From the NCBI RefSeq assembly GCF_002161235.1, contig NZ_NFHE01000006.1, positions 1 to 64,000 of the forward strand: 64,000 bases of DNA. The letters are read 5' to 3'. Made by a program: the position numbers and the translations under genes. Positions 41,103 to 52,521 of the stretch are shown one piece after another. The notes beneath the pieces were generated by a model that saw only the letters and a program-made list of their open reading frames with translations, was not told the origin of the DNA and ran no database searches. The DNA is from Pseudoflavonifractor sp. An85 (GTDB taxonomy: Bacteria; Bacillota; Clostridia; Oscillospirales; Oscillospiraceae). Numbering within the stretch: position 1 is the stretch's first letter; each line of letters opens with the position of its first letter.

Positions 41103-42386
41103 ATGGAGCGATTCCACAAAACCCTGGCTGAAGGGGTTGAGTTGGTAATGACTCAGACCAAGCAATTTAAAACTGGCGTGTTCAGCGTCACACTGACCAT
41201 GCCGTTGCAAGAGGATACTGCCACAGCCTACGCCCTCATCCCAGACGTTCTCTACCGGGGCAGCCGTAAACACCCGAACATTGAGGCCCTGTCTGCGGCC
41301 ACTGACGAACTCTATGGGGCTTCCCTGGGTCCTGCGGTGCGCCAGCGTGGGGAGAGCCAAAGTGTGGGCTTTCAGTGTAGCTTCATTGACGACCACTATG
41401 CCTTGGACGGTATGGCAGTGTTGGAACCTGCTGTGGCGCTTGTGGGAGAGATTCTGCTTGACCCCTACACGGTGAATGGGGTGTTTGATGGAGAATTTGT
41501 CTCCAGTGAAGGTGCCAACCTGGCCGACCGCATTGCTGCCCGTATCAACGACAAGCGAGGCTGGTCCATTTTCCGCCTGGTACAGGAGATGTGCAGCCAA
41601 GAGCGGTATGCTGTGGACAAGCTGGGAGACGCACAGCAAGCCCGAACCATGACGGCCCAGCAGCTATGGCAACACTACCAAACCCTGTTGGCTCAGAGTC
41701 ACGTTACCTTTTATTATGGAGGTTCCGCGGGATTGGATCGGGTGGAGCAGGCCATTGTCTCCGCCTTTGGCTCCTTGCTTCGGGATCGGCATGCCCCGGT
41801 GGAATGCCAGGTGGTAGCCAAGCCCATGCAGGAGCAGGTGCGGGAAGTGACAGACATTCTGGATGTGACTCAGGGTAAGCTGGCGCTGGGCTTCCGTACC
41901 GGCGGGATTACAGTCAATCATCCCCAGCTCCCAGCGCTGTTGGTGTGCAACGCCCTGTATGGCGGGACGGCACACTCCAAGCTTTTTACCAATGTACGAG
42001 AGAAGATGAGCCTTTGTTATTTCGCCTCCTCACTGCTGGATAAGATCAAGGGACTGATGGTGGTGTCTTCGGGCGTGGAGTTTTCCAAGTTCATAGTGGC
42101 TAAGGAGGCCATTTTGAACCAGTTGGATGCCATTCGTCAGGGTGATTTCACCCAGGAGGAGATGCAGGCAGCCATTCGATCGGTGGTCAATGCGCTTATC
42201 AGCCGCAAGGACAGCCAAGGCCTGATGGAGGATGACTGTGTCACCACAGCACTCACCGGAGGCGATCCCACTCGGGCAGACGATTTGTCTGAGCAGGTAG
42301 AGCGAGTGTCCAAGCAGGACGTGGTGGCCGTGGCCAATATGCTGACTTTGGACACCATCTATTATCTCACAGGAGAGGAGGCGTAA
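41103..42386 (+). CDS. M16 family peptidase-like protein, inactive-type subunit (YmfF-like)
   Basis: 427 residues with the M16 two-lobe pattern (GSRKHPNIEALSAATDELYGASLG near residue 50, KLALGFRTGGITVNHPQLPALLVCNALYGG near 260). The zinc motif HxxEH is lacking, as in YmfF of Bacillus. It is followed 5 bp later by a HxxEH-bearing M16 gene, so the two probably form a heterodimer like YmfF/YmfH. AGGAGG precedes the ATG. Function of such pairs is poorly defined. There is no signal peptide, so it is cytoplasmic. Confidence 0.88.
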   Translation: MERFHKTLAEGVELVMTQTKQFKTGVFSVTLTMPLQEDTATAYALIPDVLYRGSRKHPNIEALSAATDELYGASLGPAVRQRGESQSVGFQCSFIDDHYALDGMAVLEPAVALVGEILLDPYTVNGVFDGEFVSSEGANLADRIAARINDKRGWSIFRLVQEMCSQERYAVDKLGDAQQARTMTAQQLWQHYQTLLAQSHVTFYYGGSAGLDRVEQAIVSAFGSLLRDRHAPVECQVVAKPMQEQVREVTDILDVTQGKLALGFRTGGITVNHPQLPALLVCNALYGGTAHSKLFTNVREKMSLCYFASSLLDKIKGLMVVSSGVEFSKFIVAKEAILNQLDAIRQGDFTQEEMQAAIRSVVNALISRKDSQGLMEDDCVTTALTGGDPTRADDLSEQVERVSKQDVVAVANMLTLDTIYYLTGEEA

Positions 42387-42391
42387 GATCC

Positions 42392-43687
42392 ATGGAACTG
42401 CGGGAATATACGCTACTGGGGGAAAATGTCTACCGCCAGCGTTTGGATAATGGTCTGGAGATTCTGGTGGATGTTCGCCCGGAATATGGGAAGCAGTTTG
42501 CCTTTTTTGCTACGCGATATGGCGGTATGAACTTGCGGTTTCGCAGCGAGGACGGCCATTGGGTGGACACTCCCGCCGGTGTGGCTCATTTTTTGGAGCA
42601 CAAAATGTTCGACTCAGAAGAGGGAAATGTGCTGCAAATTATGGCGGCCAATGGCGCTGTAGACAATGCCTTTACCGCTGCGGCCATCACAGGCTACTAT
42701 TTTGAATGTACCCGAGGCTTTGAGGAGAATCTGCGTACCCTGCTCAGCTTTGTCTCCACCCCCTATTTCACCCAAGAGAGTGTGGACAAAGAGCAGGGCA
42801 TCATTGCCCAGGAAATACGCATGTGCCTGGATGATCCGGACGTGGAAGTGTACTACCAGCTTATGGAGAGCATGTACCAAAACCATCCGGTGCGGGTGCG
42901 GGTGGCAGGCAGTGAGCAGTCCATCGCCCAGATCACTCCGGAGGTGCTCTACCGCTGTCACGAGGCATTTTACCGTCCGGAAAACATGGTGCTGTGTGTG
43001 GCTGGCTCTGTGGATCCAGAGAAAGTGGTAGAGTTGGCACAGCAAGTGCTGCCCAGCAGCGGCGGATATCTGGGCCAGGTAGATTTGGGAGAGCAGGAAC
43101 CTGTGGGCGTATCCCGGAGCTACGTGGAAAAGGAAATGCTCGTGTCGGTGCCTGTGTTCGAACTGGGTATCAAGGGAACCCCCGCTCCCGCCGGTAAGGA
43201 ATTGCGCCAGCAGTTGGTGGGGGATCTGATGTGTGACGTGCTCTTTGGCTCTTCCGCGCCTCTGTACACCAAGTTGTACGAAGAAGGGCTCATCAACAGC
43301 AATTTTGGCGGGGACTACGAGTCTATACTCGGTTGTGCTTATCTCATGGCAGGAGGAGAGAGCCGGGACCCCCGTGCGGTACGGGATGCCGTGGTGGCCG
43401 AGGCTCAGCGGCTGTGCCGAGAGGGTATTAATCCTCAGCTCTGGGATCGCCTCAAAAAGGCCGCCTACGGAAGTATGGTGCGACGGCTGAACTCCCTGGA
43501 GGACACCTGCATCGAACTGGCTCAAAATTACTTCCGGGGCGAAGATTATTTTTACTTCCCCCAGTGCTTCCAGAGCATTGAGTGGGAGGACGTGAAGGCT
43601 ATGCTGGAGCAGTGGTGTGTGCCAGAGCGTGTGGCACTGGCTGTGGTGTGCCCGGTGGGTACCGCTGGGCAGGAAAGGTGGGAGTGA
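42392..43687 (+). CDS. M16 family zinc peptidase (YmfH-like)
   Basis: 431 residues. The inverted zinc motif HxxEH is present as VAHFLEHKMFDSEEGN around residue 70, with the third ligand Glu region in GIIAQEIRMCLDDPD. The second lobe contains LMCDVLFGSSAPLYTKLYEEGLIN. It is the catalytic partner of the preceding protein. Its end is 2 bp from lgt, so it is cotranscribed with lipoprotein modification and folate genes. Confidence 0.9.
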   Translation: MELREYTLLGENVYRQRLDNGLEILVDVRPEYGKQFAFFATRYGGMNLRFRSEDGHWVDTPAGVAHFLEHKMFDSEEGNVLQIMAANGAVDNAFTAAAITGYYFECTRGFEENLRTLLSFVSTPYFTQESVDKEQGIIAQEIRMCLDDPDVEVYYQLMESMYQNHPVRVRVAGSEQSIAQITPEVLYRCHEAFYRPENMVLCVAGSVDPEKVVELAQQVLPSSGGYLGQVDLGEQEPVGVSRSYVEKEMLVSVPVFELGIKGTPAPAGKELRQQLVGDLMCDVLFGSSAPLYTKLYEEGLINSNFGGDYESILGCAYLMAGGESRDPRAVRDAVVAEAQRLCREGINPQLWDRLKKAAYGSMVRRLNSLEDTCIELAQNYFRGEDYFYFPQCFQSIEWEDVKAMLEQWCVPERVALAVVCPVGTAGQERWE

Positions 43688-43689
43688 GC

Positions 43690-44619
43690 ATGGTTCAGAC
43701 AGTGACTTTTCCCGGCCTGGGCCTGGAATTTACCCTCAATCGTGTGGCCATTGAGCTGTTTGGCAAAGATGTCTATTGGTATGGTGTCATCATCGCCTGT
43801 GGATTTTTACTGGCCACGTTCTACTGTTATCGAAAAGCCGCCTACTTTGGTGTAGATGGGGAAAAGTTGACGGACATGCTCTTTTTCGCCGTTCCGCTCT
43901 CCATCCTTGGCGCCCGGGCGTATTATGTGATTTTCTATCCCTCTCAATTTCAAAATGCTGATGGCTCTCTGGACTGGGGACGAGTGATTGCCATCTGGGA
44001 CGGCGGGCTGGCCATCTACGGCGGCGTGATCATGGCAGTGGTCACTGTGGCCGTCTACTGCAAGGTGCGTCGCCAATCTTTTTGGAACTACGTGGATGTG
44101 GGCTGTTATGGCCTGCTCATTGGCCAGGCCATTGGCCGCTGGGGCAATTTCATCAATGTAGAGGCATACGGTGGTCTGACCACCCTGCCTTGGCGCATGT
44201 GTTCTCCCTCCATCGCCAATGAACTGATGGGGAAAGGGTTATTGGAGTCTGCAGACGTATACCAAAGCATTTTGGATGGTACCGTGGGCGTACATCCCAC
44301 CTTTCTCTACGAATCTTTGTGGAATGTACTGGGTTTTGTATTACTGGTACTGCTGGCCCGGAAGGGGCGGAAGTTTGACGGACAGATGTTCCTGTGCTAC
44401 GTCATCTGGTACGGCGTGGGACGGGCATTCATTGAAGGTATGCGCACGGACAGTCTGTATTTCTTCGGCACAGGGCTGCGCACATCTCAACTGTTGGGCA
44501 TCCTGTCTGCTGCGGTGGCACTGGTGATTATGATCATTCAGTTCAAACGGGGAAAACCGGCCACTCCACCCTTGGAGGAAGAGAACGAGAAGAAGGAGCA
44601 AGAAATCAATGGCAATTAA
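43690..44619 (+). CDS. lgt: Prolipoprotein diacylglyceryl transferase
   Basis: 309 residues, polytopic membrane enzyme with about seven helices. Signature segments are YWYGVIIACGFLLA, GARAYYVIFYP, the WDGGLAIYGG loop and GRWGNFINVEAYGG with the essential Arg/Asn. VHPTFLYESLWN follows. It transfers diacylglycerol to lipobox cysteines such as that of the lipoprotein at 23.9 kb. The ATG at 43690 is used rather than an upstream in-frame start inside the peptidase gene. The charged C-terminal tail (EEENEKKEQE) overlaps folD by 11 bp. Confidence 0.95.
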   Translation: MVQTVTFPGLGLEFTLNRVAIELFGKDVYWYGVIIACGFLLATFYCYRKAAYFGVDGEKLTDMLFFAVPLSILGARAYYVIFYPSQFQNADGSLDWGRVIAIWDGGLAIYGGVIMAVVTVAVYCKVRRQSFWNYVDVGCYGLLIGQAIGRWGNFINVEAYGGLTTLPWRMCSPSIANELMGKGLLESADVYQSILDGTVGVHPTFLYESLWNVLGFVLLVLLARKGRKFDGQMFLCYVIWYGVGRAFIEGMRTDSLYFFGTGLRTSQLLGILSAAVALVIMIIQFKRGKPATPPLEEENEKKEQEINGN

Positions 44620-45448
44620 AATGGATGGCTTGGCCTTGGCCAAAAAATTGAAGGCACAGGCAAGGGAAGAGGCAGCTCAACTGAGCCGCCGTCCGGGGCT
44701 GGCAGTCATCATTGTAGGTGATAACCCCGCCTCCCGGGTGTATGTCAACAGCAAACGTAAGGACTGCGAGGAGTGCGGCTATTACAGTGAGGAGTACGCC
44801 CTTCCCGAAACCAGCACCCAGCAGGAGCTGCTGGAGCTCATTGGTGAGCTGAACCGCCGGGAAGATATCGACGGTATTTTGGTGCAGCTGCCCCTGCCTC
44901 AGGGCTTCTGCGAGGAAGAGGTGTTGCTGGCCATTGACCCCAGCAAGGATGTGGATTGTTTCCACCCCTATAATGTGGGGCAGCTTACCATTGGCCAGCC
45001 TGTGTTCCAGCCCTGTACCCCCGGCGGTGTGATGGAAATGCTGAAAGAGTACCACATCGACCCCATCGGAAAGCGGTGTGTAGTACTGGGCCGCTCCAAC
45101 ATTGTGGGCAAGCCTATGGCTATGCTGTTGCTCCATGCTCACGGAACCGTCACCGTCTGCCACTCCCGTACCCCGGATATGAAAGAGATTGCTGCTACCG
45201 CAGACATTCTGGTTTCCGCGGTGGGCCAGGTTGGCCTGGTCACTGGTGACATGGTAAAGGAGGGCGCTGTAGTCGTTGATGTGGCCATGAACCGCAATGC
45301 CGAGGGCAAGCTGTGCGGCGACGTGGTAGTGGAAGAGGTAGAGCCCAAGGCCTCCTATCTCACCCCGGTACCCGGTGGGGTGGGTCCCATGACCCGAGCC
45401 ATGCTCATGCTCAATACCCTGACAGCCGCCAAAAACCACTTGAAATGA
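44609..45448 (+). CDS. folD: Bifunctional methylenetetrahydrofolate dehydrogenase/cyclohydrolase
   Basis: 279 residues. [17 protein letters not shown] carries the catalytic Lys. [13 protein letters not shown] and the NADP-binding [19 protein letters not shown] are diagnostic, and [16 protein letters not shown] closes the family pattern. It interconverts one-carbon folates and complements glyA at 46.3 kb and fmt at 58.2 kb. RBS AAGGAG lies inside the end of lgt. Confidence 0.96.
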   Translation: MAIKMDGLALAKKLKAQAREEAAQLSRRPGLAVIIVGDNPASRVYVNSKRKDCEECGYYSEEYALPETSTQQELLELIGELNRREDIDGILVQLPLPQGFCEEEVLLAIDPSKDVDCFHPYNVGQLTIGQPVFQPCTPGGVMEMLKEYHIDPIGKRCVVLGRSNIVGKPMAMLLLHAHGTVTVCHSRTPDMKEIAATADILVSAVGQVGLVTGDMVKEGAVVVDVAMNRNAEGKLCGDVVVEEVEPKASYLTPVPGGVGPMTRAMLMLNTLTAAKNHLK

Positions 45449-45451
45449 AGC

Positions 45452-45485
45452 AAGCCCCGCCGAAATCGGCGGGGCTTTTCTTTTT
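45452..45485 (+). terminator. Terminator between folD and nth
   Basis: AAGCCCCGCCGA (45452-45463) pairs with TCGGCGGGGCTT (45466-45477), followed by TTCTTTTT. It ends the M16-lgt-folD transcript and abuts the convergent nth gene. Confidence 0.88.
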
Positions 45486-46122
45486 ACTGTTTGGCGGCAT
45501 AGTCACACACCGGGGCCAGAGGGCACATGCCGCATTTTGCTTGACGTGCGGTACAGATGGCCCGCCCATGGAGCACCAGGCGATGGCAGAAGTTATTGGA
45601 CTCCTCCGGAGGCAGGATTTCCCGCAGCTGTTTTTCCACCTTCGCCGGGTCCTTGGTCCCATCGGTGAGACCCAGACGTCCGGCAATGCGGATGCAGTGG
45701 GTGTCTGCTACCACCACGCCGGGAGTGTGGAACACATCACCCAAAATGAGGTTGGCTGTTTTACGACCTACTCCAGGCAAAGCCACCAGCTCTTCCATGG
45801 TGCCTGGCACCTTGCCTCCATGCTGGGAGAGAAGCACCTGAGCACACAGCACCAAGTCTCGGCTTTTGGCCCGGAAGAATCCGCAGGAGTGGATGTATTC
45901 CCCCACTTCTTCCACGTCTGCCTGGGCAAAATCCTCCAGAGTAGGGAAGCGGGCAAAAAGGGCAGGAGTGACCTGGTTGACCCGTTCATCCGTACACTGC
46001 GCGGAGAGCCGTACGGCAAAGAGCAACTCATAATCTTTCTCATATTGCAAGGAGCAGATGCCGTCGGGATAGAGTTTTTTGAGACCGTCCACCATGGCTT
46101 GTACCTGCTTCTTTGTTTTCAT
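45484..46122 (-). CDS. nth: Endonuclease III
   Basis: 212 residues. Helix-hairpin-helix [13 protein letters not shown] contains the catalytic Lys, and [14 protein letters not shown] the catalytic Asp. The C-terminal [4Fe-4S] cluster has C-x6-C-x2-C-x5-C spacing in [19 protein letters not shown]. It is a DNA glycosylase/AP lyase for oxidised pyrimidines. The start MKTKKQ at 46122 is six bases after AGAGGTG. It is monocistronic. Confidence 0.95.
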   Translation of the reverse strand: MKTKKQVQAMVDGLKKLYPDGICSLQYEKDYELLFAVRLSAQCTDERVNQVTPALFARFPTLEDFAQADVEEVGEYIHSCGFFRAKSRDLVLCAQVLLSQHGGKVPGTMEELVALPGVGRKTANLILGDVFHTPGVVVADTHCIRIAGRLGLTDGTKDPAKVEKQLREILPPEESNNFCHRLVLHGRAICTARQAKCGMCPLAPVCDYAAKQ

Positions 46123-46191
46123 ATGTATCACCTCTGGCGATATCATACCATAGCGCTGGGAAGAAATCCACGAAAGTTTACGGATTGTCTA

Positions 46192-46220
46192 TTGCTTTAT
46201 TTGAGTAAAGCGGATATAAT
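46192..46220 (+). promoter_or_regulatory. glyA promoter
   Basis: TTGCTT (46192-46197) and TATAAT (46215-46220) with a 17-bp spacer, 37 bp before the start codon. Confidence 0.7.
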
Positions 46221-46257
46221 AGGACCATCTCAACCGAAAAGGGAAGGTGGAACGACC

Positions 46258-47508
46258 ATGGTTTTGGAATATATGGATTTTGTATCCAAAATGGACCCTG
46301 AAGTAGGCGCTGCCATTCAGGCCGAGTATCAGAGACAGTGTGATAACATTGAGCTCATCGCTTCTGAAAATATCGTCTCTGAGACGGTGTTAGCCGCAGC
46401 CGGCAGCGTGCTGACTAACAAATACGCCGAAGGATATTCTGGCAAGCGCTATTATGGCGGCTGCCAGTGCGTGGACGTGGTGGAAACCCTGGCTATTCAG
46501 CGGGCCTGCCAGCTCTATGGAGCCAAATTTGCCAATGTTCAGCCTCATTCGGGAGCACAGGCCAACTATGCGGTGTATATGGCCCTGTGCCAGCCTGGAG
46601 ACACGGTTCTGGGCATGAATTTGGACCATGGCGGCCACCTGACCCATGGCAGCCCGGTGAATTTCTCTGGCAAATACTACAATGTTGTGGCCTATGGCGT
46701 GGACGAGGAGACTGGTTATATCGACTATGACCAGTTGGAGCGAGTGGCCAAGGAGTGCAAGCCCAAGATGATCGTAGCGGGCGCCTCTGCCTACCCCAGA
46801 ACCATTAATTTTGCCCGCTTCCGTGCCATTGCTGACGAAGTAGGTGCCTATCTGTGGGTGGATATGGCCCACATTGCCGGTTTGGTGGCTGCGGGGCTGC
46901 ATCCTTCTCCGGTGCCCTATGCCCATGTGGTGACCACCACCACTCACAAAACACTGCGGGGACCCCGTGGTGGCATGATTCTCACCAACGACGAAGATCT
47001 GGCCAAGAAGATCAACTCCGCCATCTTCCCCGGAGCCCAGGGTGGCCCCCTGATGCATATCATTGCCGCCAAAGCGGTGGCTTTGGGTGAAGCCTTGAAA
47101 CCCGAGTTCAAGGTGTACCAACAACAGGTGGTGGCCAATGCGCAGGCACTGGCTCAGGGCCTGATGAACCGAGGCATGAATCTGGTTTCCGGCGGCACCG
47201 ACAATCACCTGGCTCTGGTGGATCTGCGCAACTTGGGCGAGCTTACCGGCAAGGAGTTGGAACGCCGCTTGGATGAGGTTCGCATCACCGTCAACAAGAA
47301 CAAGGTGCCTGGAGATCTTCGTTCTCCCTTCCAGACCAGCGGCATTCGAGTGGGCAGCCCTGCGGTGACCAGCCGTGGCTTTACCACCGCCGACATGGAC
47401 CAAGTGGCCCAGTATATTGCGTGGGCGGCCACAGACTTCGAAAATAAGGCGGAAGAAATTCGCCAGGGCGTAGCGCAGTTGACCCAGGCCCACCCCATTT
47501 ACCGATAA
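46258..47508 (+). CDS. glyA: Serine hydroxymethyltransferase
   Basis: 416 residues. [12 protein letters not shown] near the N-terminus, [14 protein letters not shown], and the PLP lysine segment [16 protein letters not shown] are diagnostic. It converts serine and tetrahydrofolate to glycine and methylene-THF, feeding FolD. GGGAAGGTGG precedes the ATG at 46258. A much longer in-frame stretch upstream is rejected because it runs across nth and folD. It has its own promoter and terminator. Confidence 0.97.
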   Translation: MVLEYMDFVSKMDPEVGAAIQAEYQRQCDNIELIASENIVSETVLAAAGSVLTNKYAEGYSGKRYYGGCQCVDVVETLAIQRACQLYGAKFANVQPHSGAQANYAVYMALCQPGDTVLGMNLDHGGHLTHGSPVNFSGKYYNVVAYGVDEETGYIDYDQLERVAKECKPKMIVAGASAYPRTINFARFRAIADEVGAYLWVDMAHIAGLVAAGLHPSPVPYAHVVTTTTHKTLRGPRGGMILTNDEDLAKKINSAIFPGAQGGPLMHIIAAKAVALGEALKPEFKVYQQQVVANAQALAQGLMNRGMNLVSGGTDNHLALVDLRNLGELTGKELERRLDEVRITVNKNKVPGDLRSPFQTSGIRVGSPAVTSRGFTTADMDQVAQYIAWAATDFENKAEEIRQGVAQLTQAHPIYR

Positions 47509-47510
47509 AA

Positions 47511-47556
47511 GAAAACATGTGCCTGACGCGTGATGCAGTCAGGCACATGTTTTCTT
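47511..47556. terminator. Bidirectional terminator between glyA and amidohydrolase
   Basis: GAAAACATGTGCCTGA (47511-47526) pairs with TCAGGCACATGTTTTC (47539-47554) around a 12-nt loop. T-rich ends face both convergent genes. Confidence 0.88.
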
Positions 47557-48699
47557 TTAACCAACCACCTGTTTGCCGTTGACCCAGACAGTGCGGATGT
47601 GACTGTCGCTTACCATAGGGTCCCCGTCCACCAGAACCAGATCGGCATCCTTGCCCGGCTCCAAAGAGCCCACCTGGTCTTGGATGCCTAGATGTTTGGC
47701 AGGGTTGATGGTGATGGCTTTCAGGGCCTCAAAGGGATCCATGCCCGCTTTCACGGCCAGTCCAGCGCACAGGGGAAGATAGGACTGGGGAATGACGGGG
47801 TTGTCGGTGATGATGCTCACCTGCACACCCGCCCGGGCCAGCACCCCGGGGGTTTCAAAGGTCTTGTTGACCAGCTCGATTTTACTGGCGTTGGTGAGGG
47901 TGGGGCCTACCGCAGCGGGGAAGCCGGAACGGGCCACCACATCCGGAATGAGGTGCCCCTCTGTGCAGTGCTCCAAAGTCATTTTAACTCCAAATTCTTT
48001 GGCAATGCGGATGGCGGTGCAGATATCGTCGGCGCGATGGGCGTGTGCCTTGAGAGGAATCTCGCCACGCAGCACGGGGATCAGCGCTTCCAGCTTCATG
48101 TCGTACTTGGGCTTTTTCAGAGGATCATCCCCGGCCGCTTCTTTTCGAGTCATGTAGTCCTGAGCGGCAAAGAGCATTTCCCGCAGTTTAGCGGCCGTGC
48201 TCATGCGAGCGGAGTTACCTTTGTTCTGGTAGCAGCGCTTGGGATTTTCGCCGAATGCGCACTTCATAGCCACCGGGTCCCGAAGTACCATGTCGTCCAC
48301 ACAATTGCCGTGGGTTTTTACCGCAAAAAACGTACCGCCTAGTACATTGGCGCTTCCCGGGCCGGTTCCTACGGTGGTCACGCCACCTTCCAGGGCTCGA
48401 CGAACCCCCAACTCCAGAGGATTGAAGCTGTCGATGCCACGCAGGTGGGCCGCTACAATGTCTCCCATCTCATTATAATCATGTCCTTCAAACCCCATTC
48501 CGTAGTTGTCCAACCCCAAATGGCTGTGGGCGTCAATAAATCCGGGGTAGAGGCGCAGTCCCTGGGCGTCTATTACATCTTCCCCGAGAGCGGAGAGATT
48601 GGGGCCGATGGCTTGGATTTTAGAGCCCTGTACCAGTATGTCACCCACATAGGGCTGTGAGTGTATGGCATCGAAGATGAGTGCGTTTTGGATCAACAT
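47557..48699 (-). CDS. Amidohydrolase (imidazolonepropionase-like)
   Basis: 380 residues. Metal motif FIDAHSHLG near residue 65, a carboxy-Lys/His region LKAHAHRADD, and MTLEHCTEGH further on place it in the metal-dependent hydrolase superfamily. The C-terminal GSLEPGKDADLVLVDGDP closes the small beta domain. Similar clostridial proteins are annotated as imidazolonepropionase-like amidohydrolases, often without known substrate. The ATG at 48699 is eight bases after AGGAGGT. A -10-like TATAAT lies 36-41 bp upstream of it without a good -35. It stands alone with no hut genes nearby, so a histidine-degradation role is not supported. Confidence 0.88.
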   Translation of the reverse strand: MLIQNALIFDAIHSQPYVGDILVQGSKIQAIGPNLSALGEDVIDAQGLRLYPGFIDAHSHLGLDNYGMGFEGHDYNEMGDIVAAHLRGIDSFNPLELGVRRALEGGVTTVGTGPGSANVLGGTFFAVKTHGNCVDDMVLRDPVAMKCAFGENPKRCYQNKGNSARMSTAAKLREMLFAAQDYMTRKEAAGDDPLKKPKYDMKLEALIPVLRGEIPLKAHAHRADDICTAIRIAKEFGVKMTLEHCTEGHLIPDVVARSGFPAAVGPTLTNASKIELVNKTFETPGVLARAGVQVSIITDNPVIPQSYLPLCAGLAVKAGMDPFEALKAITINPAKHLGIQDQVGSLEPGKDADLVLVDGDPMVSDSHIRTVWVNGKQVVG

Positions 48700-48823
48700 G
48701 ATGTGATACCTCCTGATCATGGTGGAATTTCTCAAATTATACAATAGGCTGAACCATAAGGGAAGAGGAGAAGGTACGTTTTGGCCATCCCTGGGAAGAA
48801 ATGAAGTTTTGACCACAGTTGGC

Positions 48824-48852
48824 TTGCCAATTTGTGATTTATGAGCTATAAT
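48824..48852 (+). promoter_or_regulatory. Promoter of the cdaA operon
   Basis: TTGCCA (48824-48829) and perfect TATAAT (48847-48852) with a 17-bp spacer, about 50 bp before cdaA. Confidence 0.8.
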
Positions 48853-48903
48853 ACGTAAGATAGCCGTATTATCGAAAGATGCCAGGTGGTTGGAGGCGAA
48901 GAA

Positions 48904-49797
48904 ATGGAATACGTGGAGCAGTTTTTCAACACGGCAACCGAATATATAAAGCTCATTGGGATATTCGACGTGATCGACATGGCCATTGTGGCCTTTGTGG
49001 TGTATCACATCTTTTGCTTTGTGCGGCGCAGTCGTTCCGGACAGGTGGTCAAAGCAATTCTTCTGATAGTCCTTGCCATGGGCATTGCCAATATTCTTCA
49101 GCTTCAGGTGGTTCGTTTTGTACTCAACAACGCGGTGGAGTTGGGATTTATTGCCCTGGTCATTATTTTTCAGCCGGAAATTCGTCGCTTTTTGGAGCAA
49201 ATGGGCAGCGGGAAAATCAAAGAGATGTTTGTCCATGAGGCTGTTGATGACGAATTGGAATATGCCATCCGGGAGACGGTGGAGGCGTACACCTCTATGT
49301 CTAAGGACAAGGTGGGCGCTCTGATGGTGTTTGAGCGAAAAACTATGCTGGATGATGTGCTCAAAACCGGAACCCCCATGGACGCCCGGGTGTCTGCGGA
49401 ACTGTTGAAGAACCTGTTTTGGAACAAAGCACCTCTGCATGATGGCGCTGTGATTGTACGAAACGGACGGATTGTGGGAGCAGGCTGTATGCTTCCCATG
49501 TCCGGCAATGTAAACATCAGCCGTGACCTGGGCATGCGTCACCGGGCAGGTATTGGAATCAGCGAAAACTCCGATGCCGTAGTGGCTCTGGTATCCGAAG
49601 AGACCGGGTCTATTTCCGTCGCCATCAACGGGATGCTCAAGCGTCACTTGGCCCCTGCCACGCTGGAACAAATGCTGCGCAATGAATTGATGCCGCAGCA
49701 GGAGGAAAATAAGCCTGTGGGCACAGCGTGGCTGACTAGCATGTTTAAACCAATTAAGGGGGATAAGCCAGATGGGGAAGAAGATTCTCGACAGTAA
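48904..49797 (+). CDS. cdaA: Diadenylate cyclase CdaA
   Basis: 297 residues. Three N-terminal membrane helices (about 20-95) precede the DAC domain. The catalytic motifs are intact: DGA in LHDGAVIV and RHR in GMRHRAGIG. It makes c-di-AMP, which controls potassium, osmotic and wall homeostasis in Firmicutes. GGAGGCGAAGAA precedes the ATG. Its end overlaps cdaR by 26 bp, the typical cdaA-cdaR layout. The glmM gene that normally follows is replaced here by unrelated genes. Confidence 0.96.
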   Translation: MEYVEQFFNTATEYIKLIGIFDVIDMAIVAFVVYHIFCFVRRSRSGQVVKAILLIVLAMGIANILQLQVVRFVLNNAVELGFIALVIIFQPEIRRFLEQMGSGKIKEMFVHEAVDDELEYAIRETVEAYTSMSKDKVGALMVFERKTMLDDVLKTGTPMDARVSAELLKNLFWNKAPLHDGAVIVRNGRIVGAGCMLPMSGNVNISRDLGMRHRAGIGISENSDAVVALVSEETGSISVAINGMLKRHLAPATLEQMLRNELMPQQEENKPVGTAWLTSMFKPIKGDKPDGEEDSRQ

Positions 49798-51037
49798 GGC
49801 GCTCTATGTGGTATTATCCATAGTCATTGCCATAACCATGTGGTTCTACGTCACCTCCATGGATGGAAACCAGCGCAGCAACTCCATTAACAACATTTCG
49901 ATCACCTTTATGGGTGAGGAGCAGCTGGCAGGGCGTGGATTGATGATTGCCGGCGAAGCGCCTACAGCCAGCATCACCGTGAAAGCAACTCCTACGGTAT
50001 TGGCACAGCTGACAGACGACTCTGTGGAACTGGTGGTGGACGTGTCCACCATAAACAAAGCCGGTGAGTACACCCTGGCCTATACGGTCAAACTTCCGTC
50101 CAATGTCAGCGCCAGTCAGGTTCAGTTTGTCCGTGGCGAGACGGGTAATGTAACCTTTACCGTAGCTGAGTATCGGCAGCGTGAGATTGAGCTTCGTGGT
50201 AAATTTGTGGGCACCACTGCCGAAGGATATCTGGCTGGTGACCAAGAAGATTTCGTCTTTACCCCCAGCAAGATTACCATCAGTGGCCAAGCATCTTTGG
50301 TCAACCAGGTGGCCTATGCCGAAGTGGTGGTGGACGGAGAAAACCTCACCGACACGGTGCATGGTGATTTCCCCTATCGCTTCATTGGAGCCAGCGGAGA
50401 TGTGATTGAAAATCTGGATGTAGAGTGTTCTGTTGCCACCGTGCAGACCACCTTCTCGATTTTTGCCACCGCCGAAGTTCCTCTAGAAGTGAAGTTCCTG
50501 GAGGGTGGCGGCGTATCCCTGGATCAAGTGGATTATACCATGAGCCTTGATACGCTTACTGTAGCCGGCAGCAAAACGGCTGTGGAGGCCATTATGTCCG
50601 AAGGCTCTATCGTGTTGGGCACCATTGACTTGGGCACCGTTCACGACGGGGACGAAATTGTCTTTAACATTGCGCTCACCGATGAGCTGAGCAACATCAG
50701 TGGAGTGACTCAGGTCACAGTGACCATCGACCTGGATGATTCCCTACAGAGTAAGAAGGTGGAGGCCACCAACATCAGCTGCATTTCGCCCCCCAGTGGA
50801 TGGGCGGCGAAGGCCTTGACACAGATGCTGGAGGTAGAAATTCGTGGCAGCAAAGAGTTATTGGACGCTGTCACAGGGGACAATGTACGTGTGGTGGCTG
50901 ATCTCAAAGATATCAACCAGGCAGCCGGACAGTATACGGTGACCGCCAATGTATACCTGGACAGTGTAGGTACCAAAGACCAGATTGATGTAGTGGGGAG
51001 AGACTATAAGATCGTCATTTCCCTGTACAGGGCTTAA
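49772..51037 (+). CDS. cdaR: CdaR, YbbR-domain regulator of CdaA
   Basis: 421 residues. One N-terminal membrane helix (ALYVVLSIVIAITMWFYV) anchors an extracytoplasmic chain of YbbR repeats of about 80 residues each (four can be followed: around 55-130, 140-225, 230-310 and 325-415). It interacts with CdaA at the membrane and tunes c-di-AMP output. The start lies inside cdaA. Confidence 0.93.
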   Translation: MGKKILDSKALYVVLSIVIAITMWFYVTSMDGNQRSNSINNISITFMGEEQLAGRGLMIAGEAPTASITVKATPTVLAQLTDDSVELVVDVSTINKAGEYTLAYTVKLPSNVSASQVQFVRGETGNVTFTVAEYRQREIELRGKFVGTTAEGYLAGDQEDFVFTPSKITISGQASLVNQVAYAEVVVDGENLTDTVHGDFPYRFIGASGDVIENLDVECSVATVQTTFSIFATAEVPLEVKFLEGGGVSLDQVDYTMSLDTLTVAGSKTAVEAIMSEGSIVLGTIDLGTVHDGDEIVFNIALTDELSNISGVTQVTVTIDLDDSLQSKKVEATNISCISPPSGWAAKALTQMLEVEIRGSKELLDAVTGDNVRVVADLKDINQAAGQYTVTANVYLDSVGTKDQIDVVGRDYKIVISLYRA

Positions 51038-51040
51038 GTT

Positions 51041-52520
<1,480 letters not shown>

Positions 52521-52521
52521 T

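Noticed and set aside
45313-46257. N-terminal extension of glyA by about 315 residues
   Set aside because: The open frame runs through folD, its terminator and nth. The family length and the RBS fix the start at 46258.
48700-49671. N-terminal extension of the amidohydrolase by about 320 residues
   Set aside because: It is antisense to cdaA and its promoter. AGGAGGT and the family start place the ATG at 48699.
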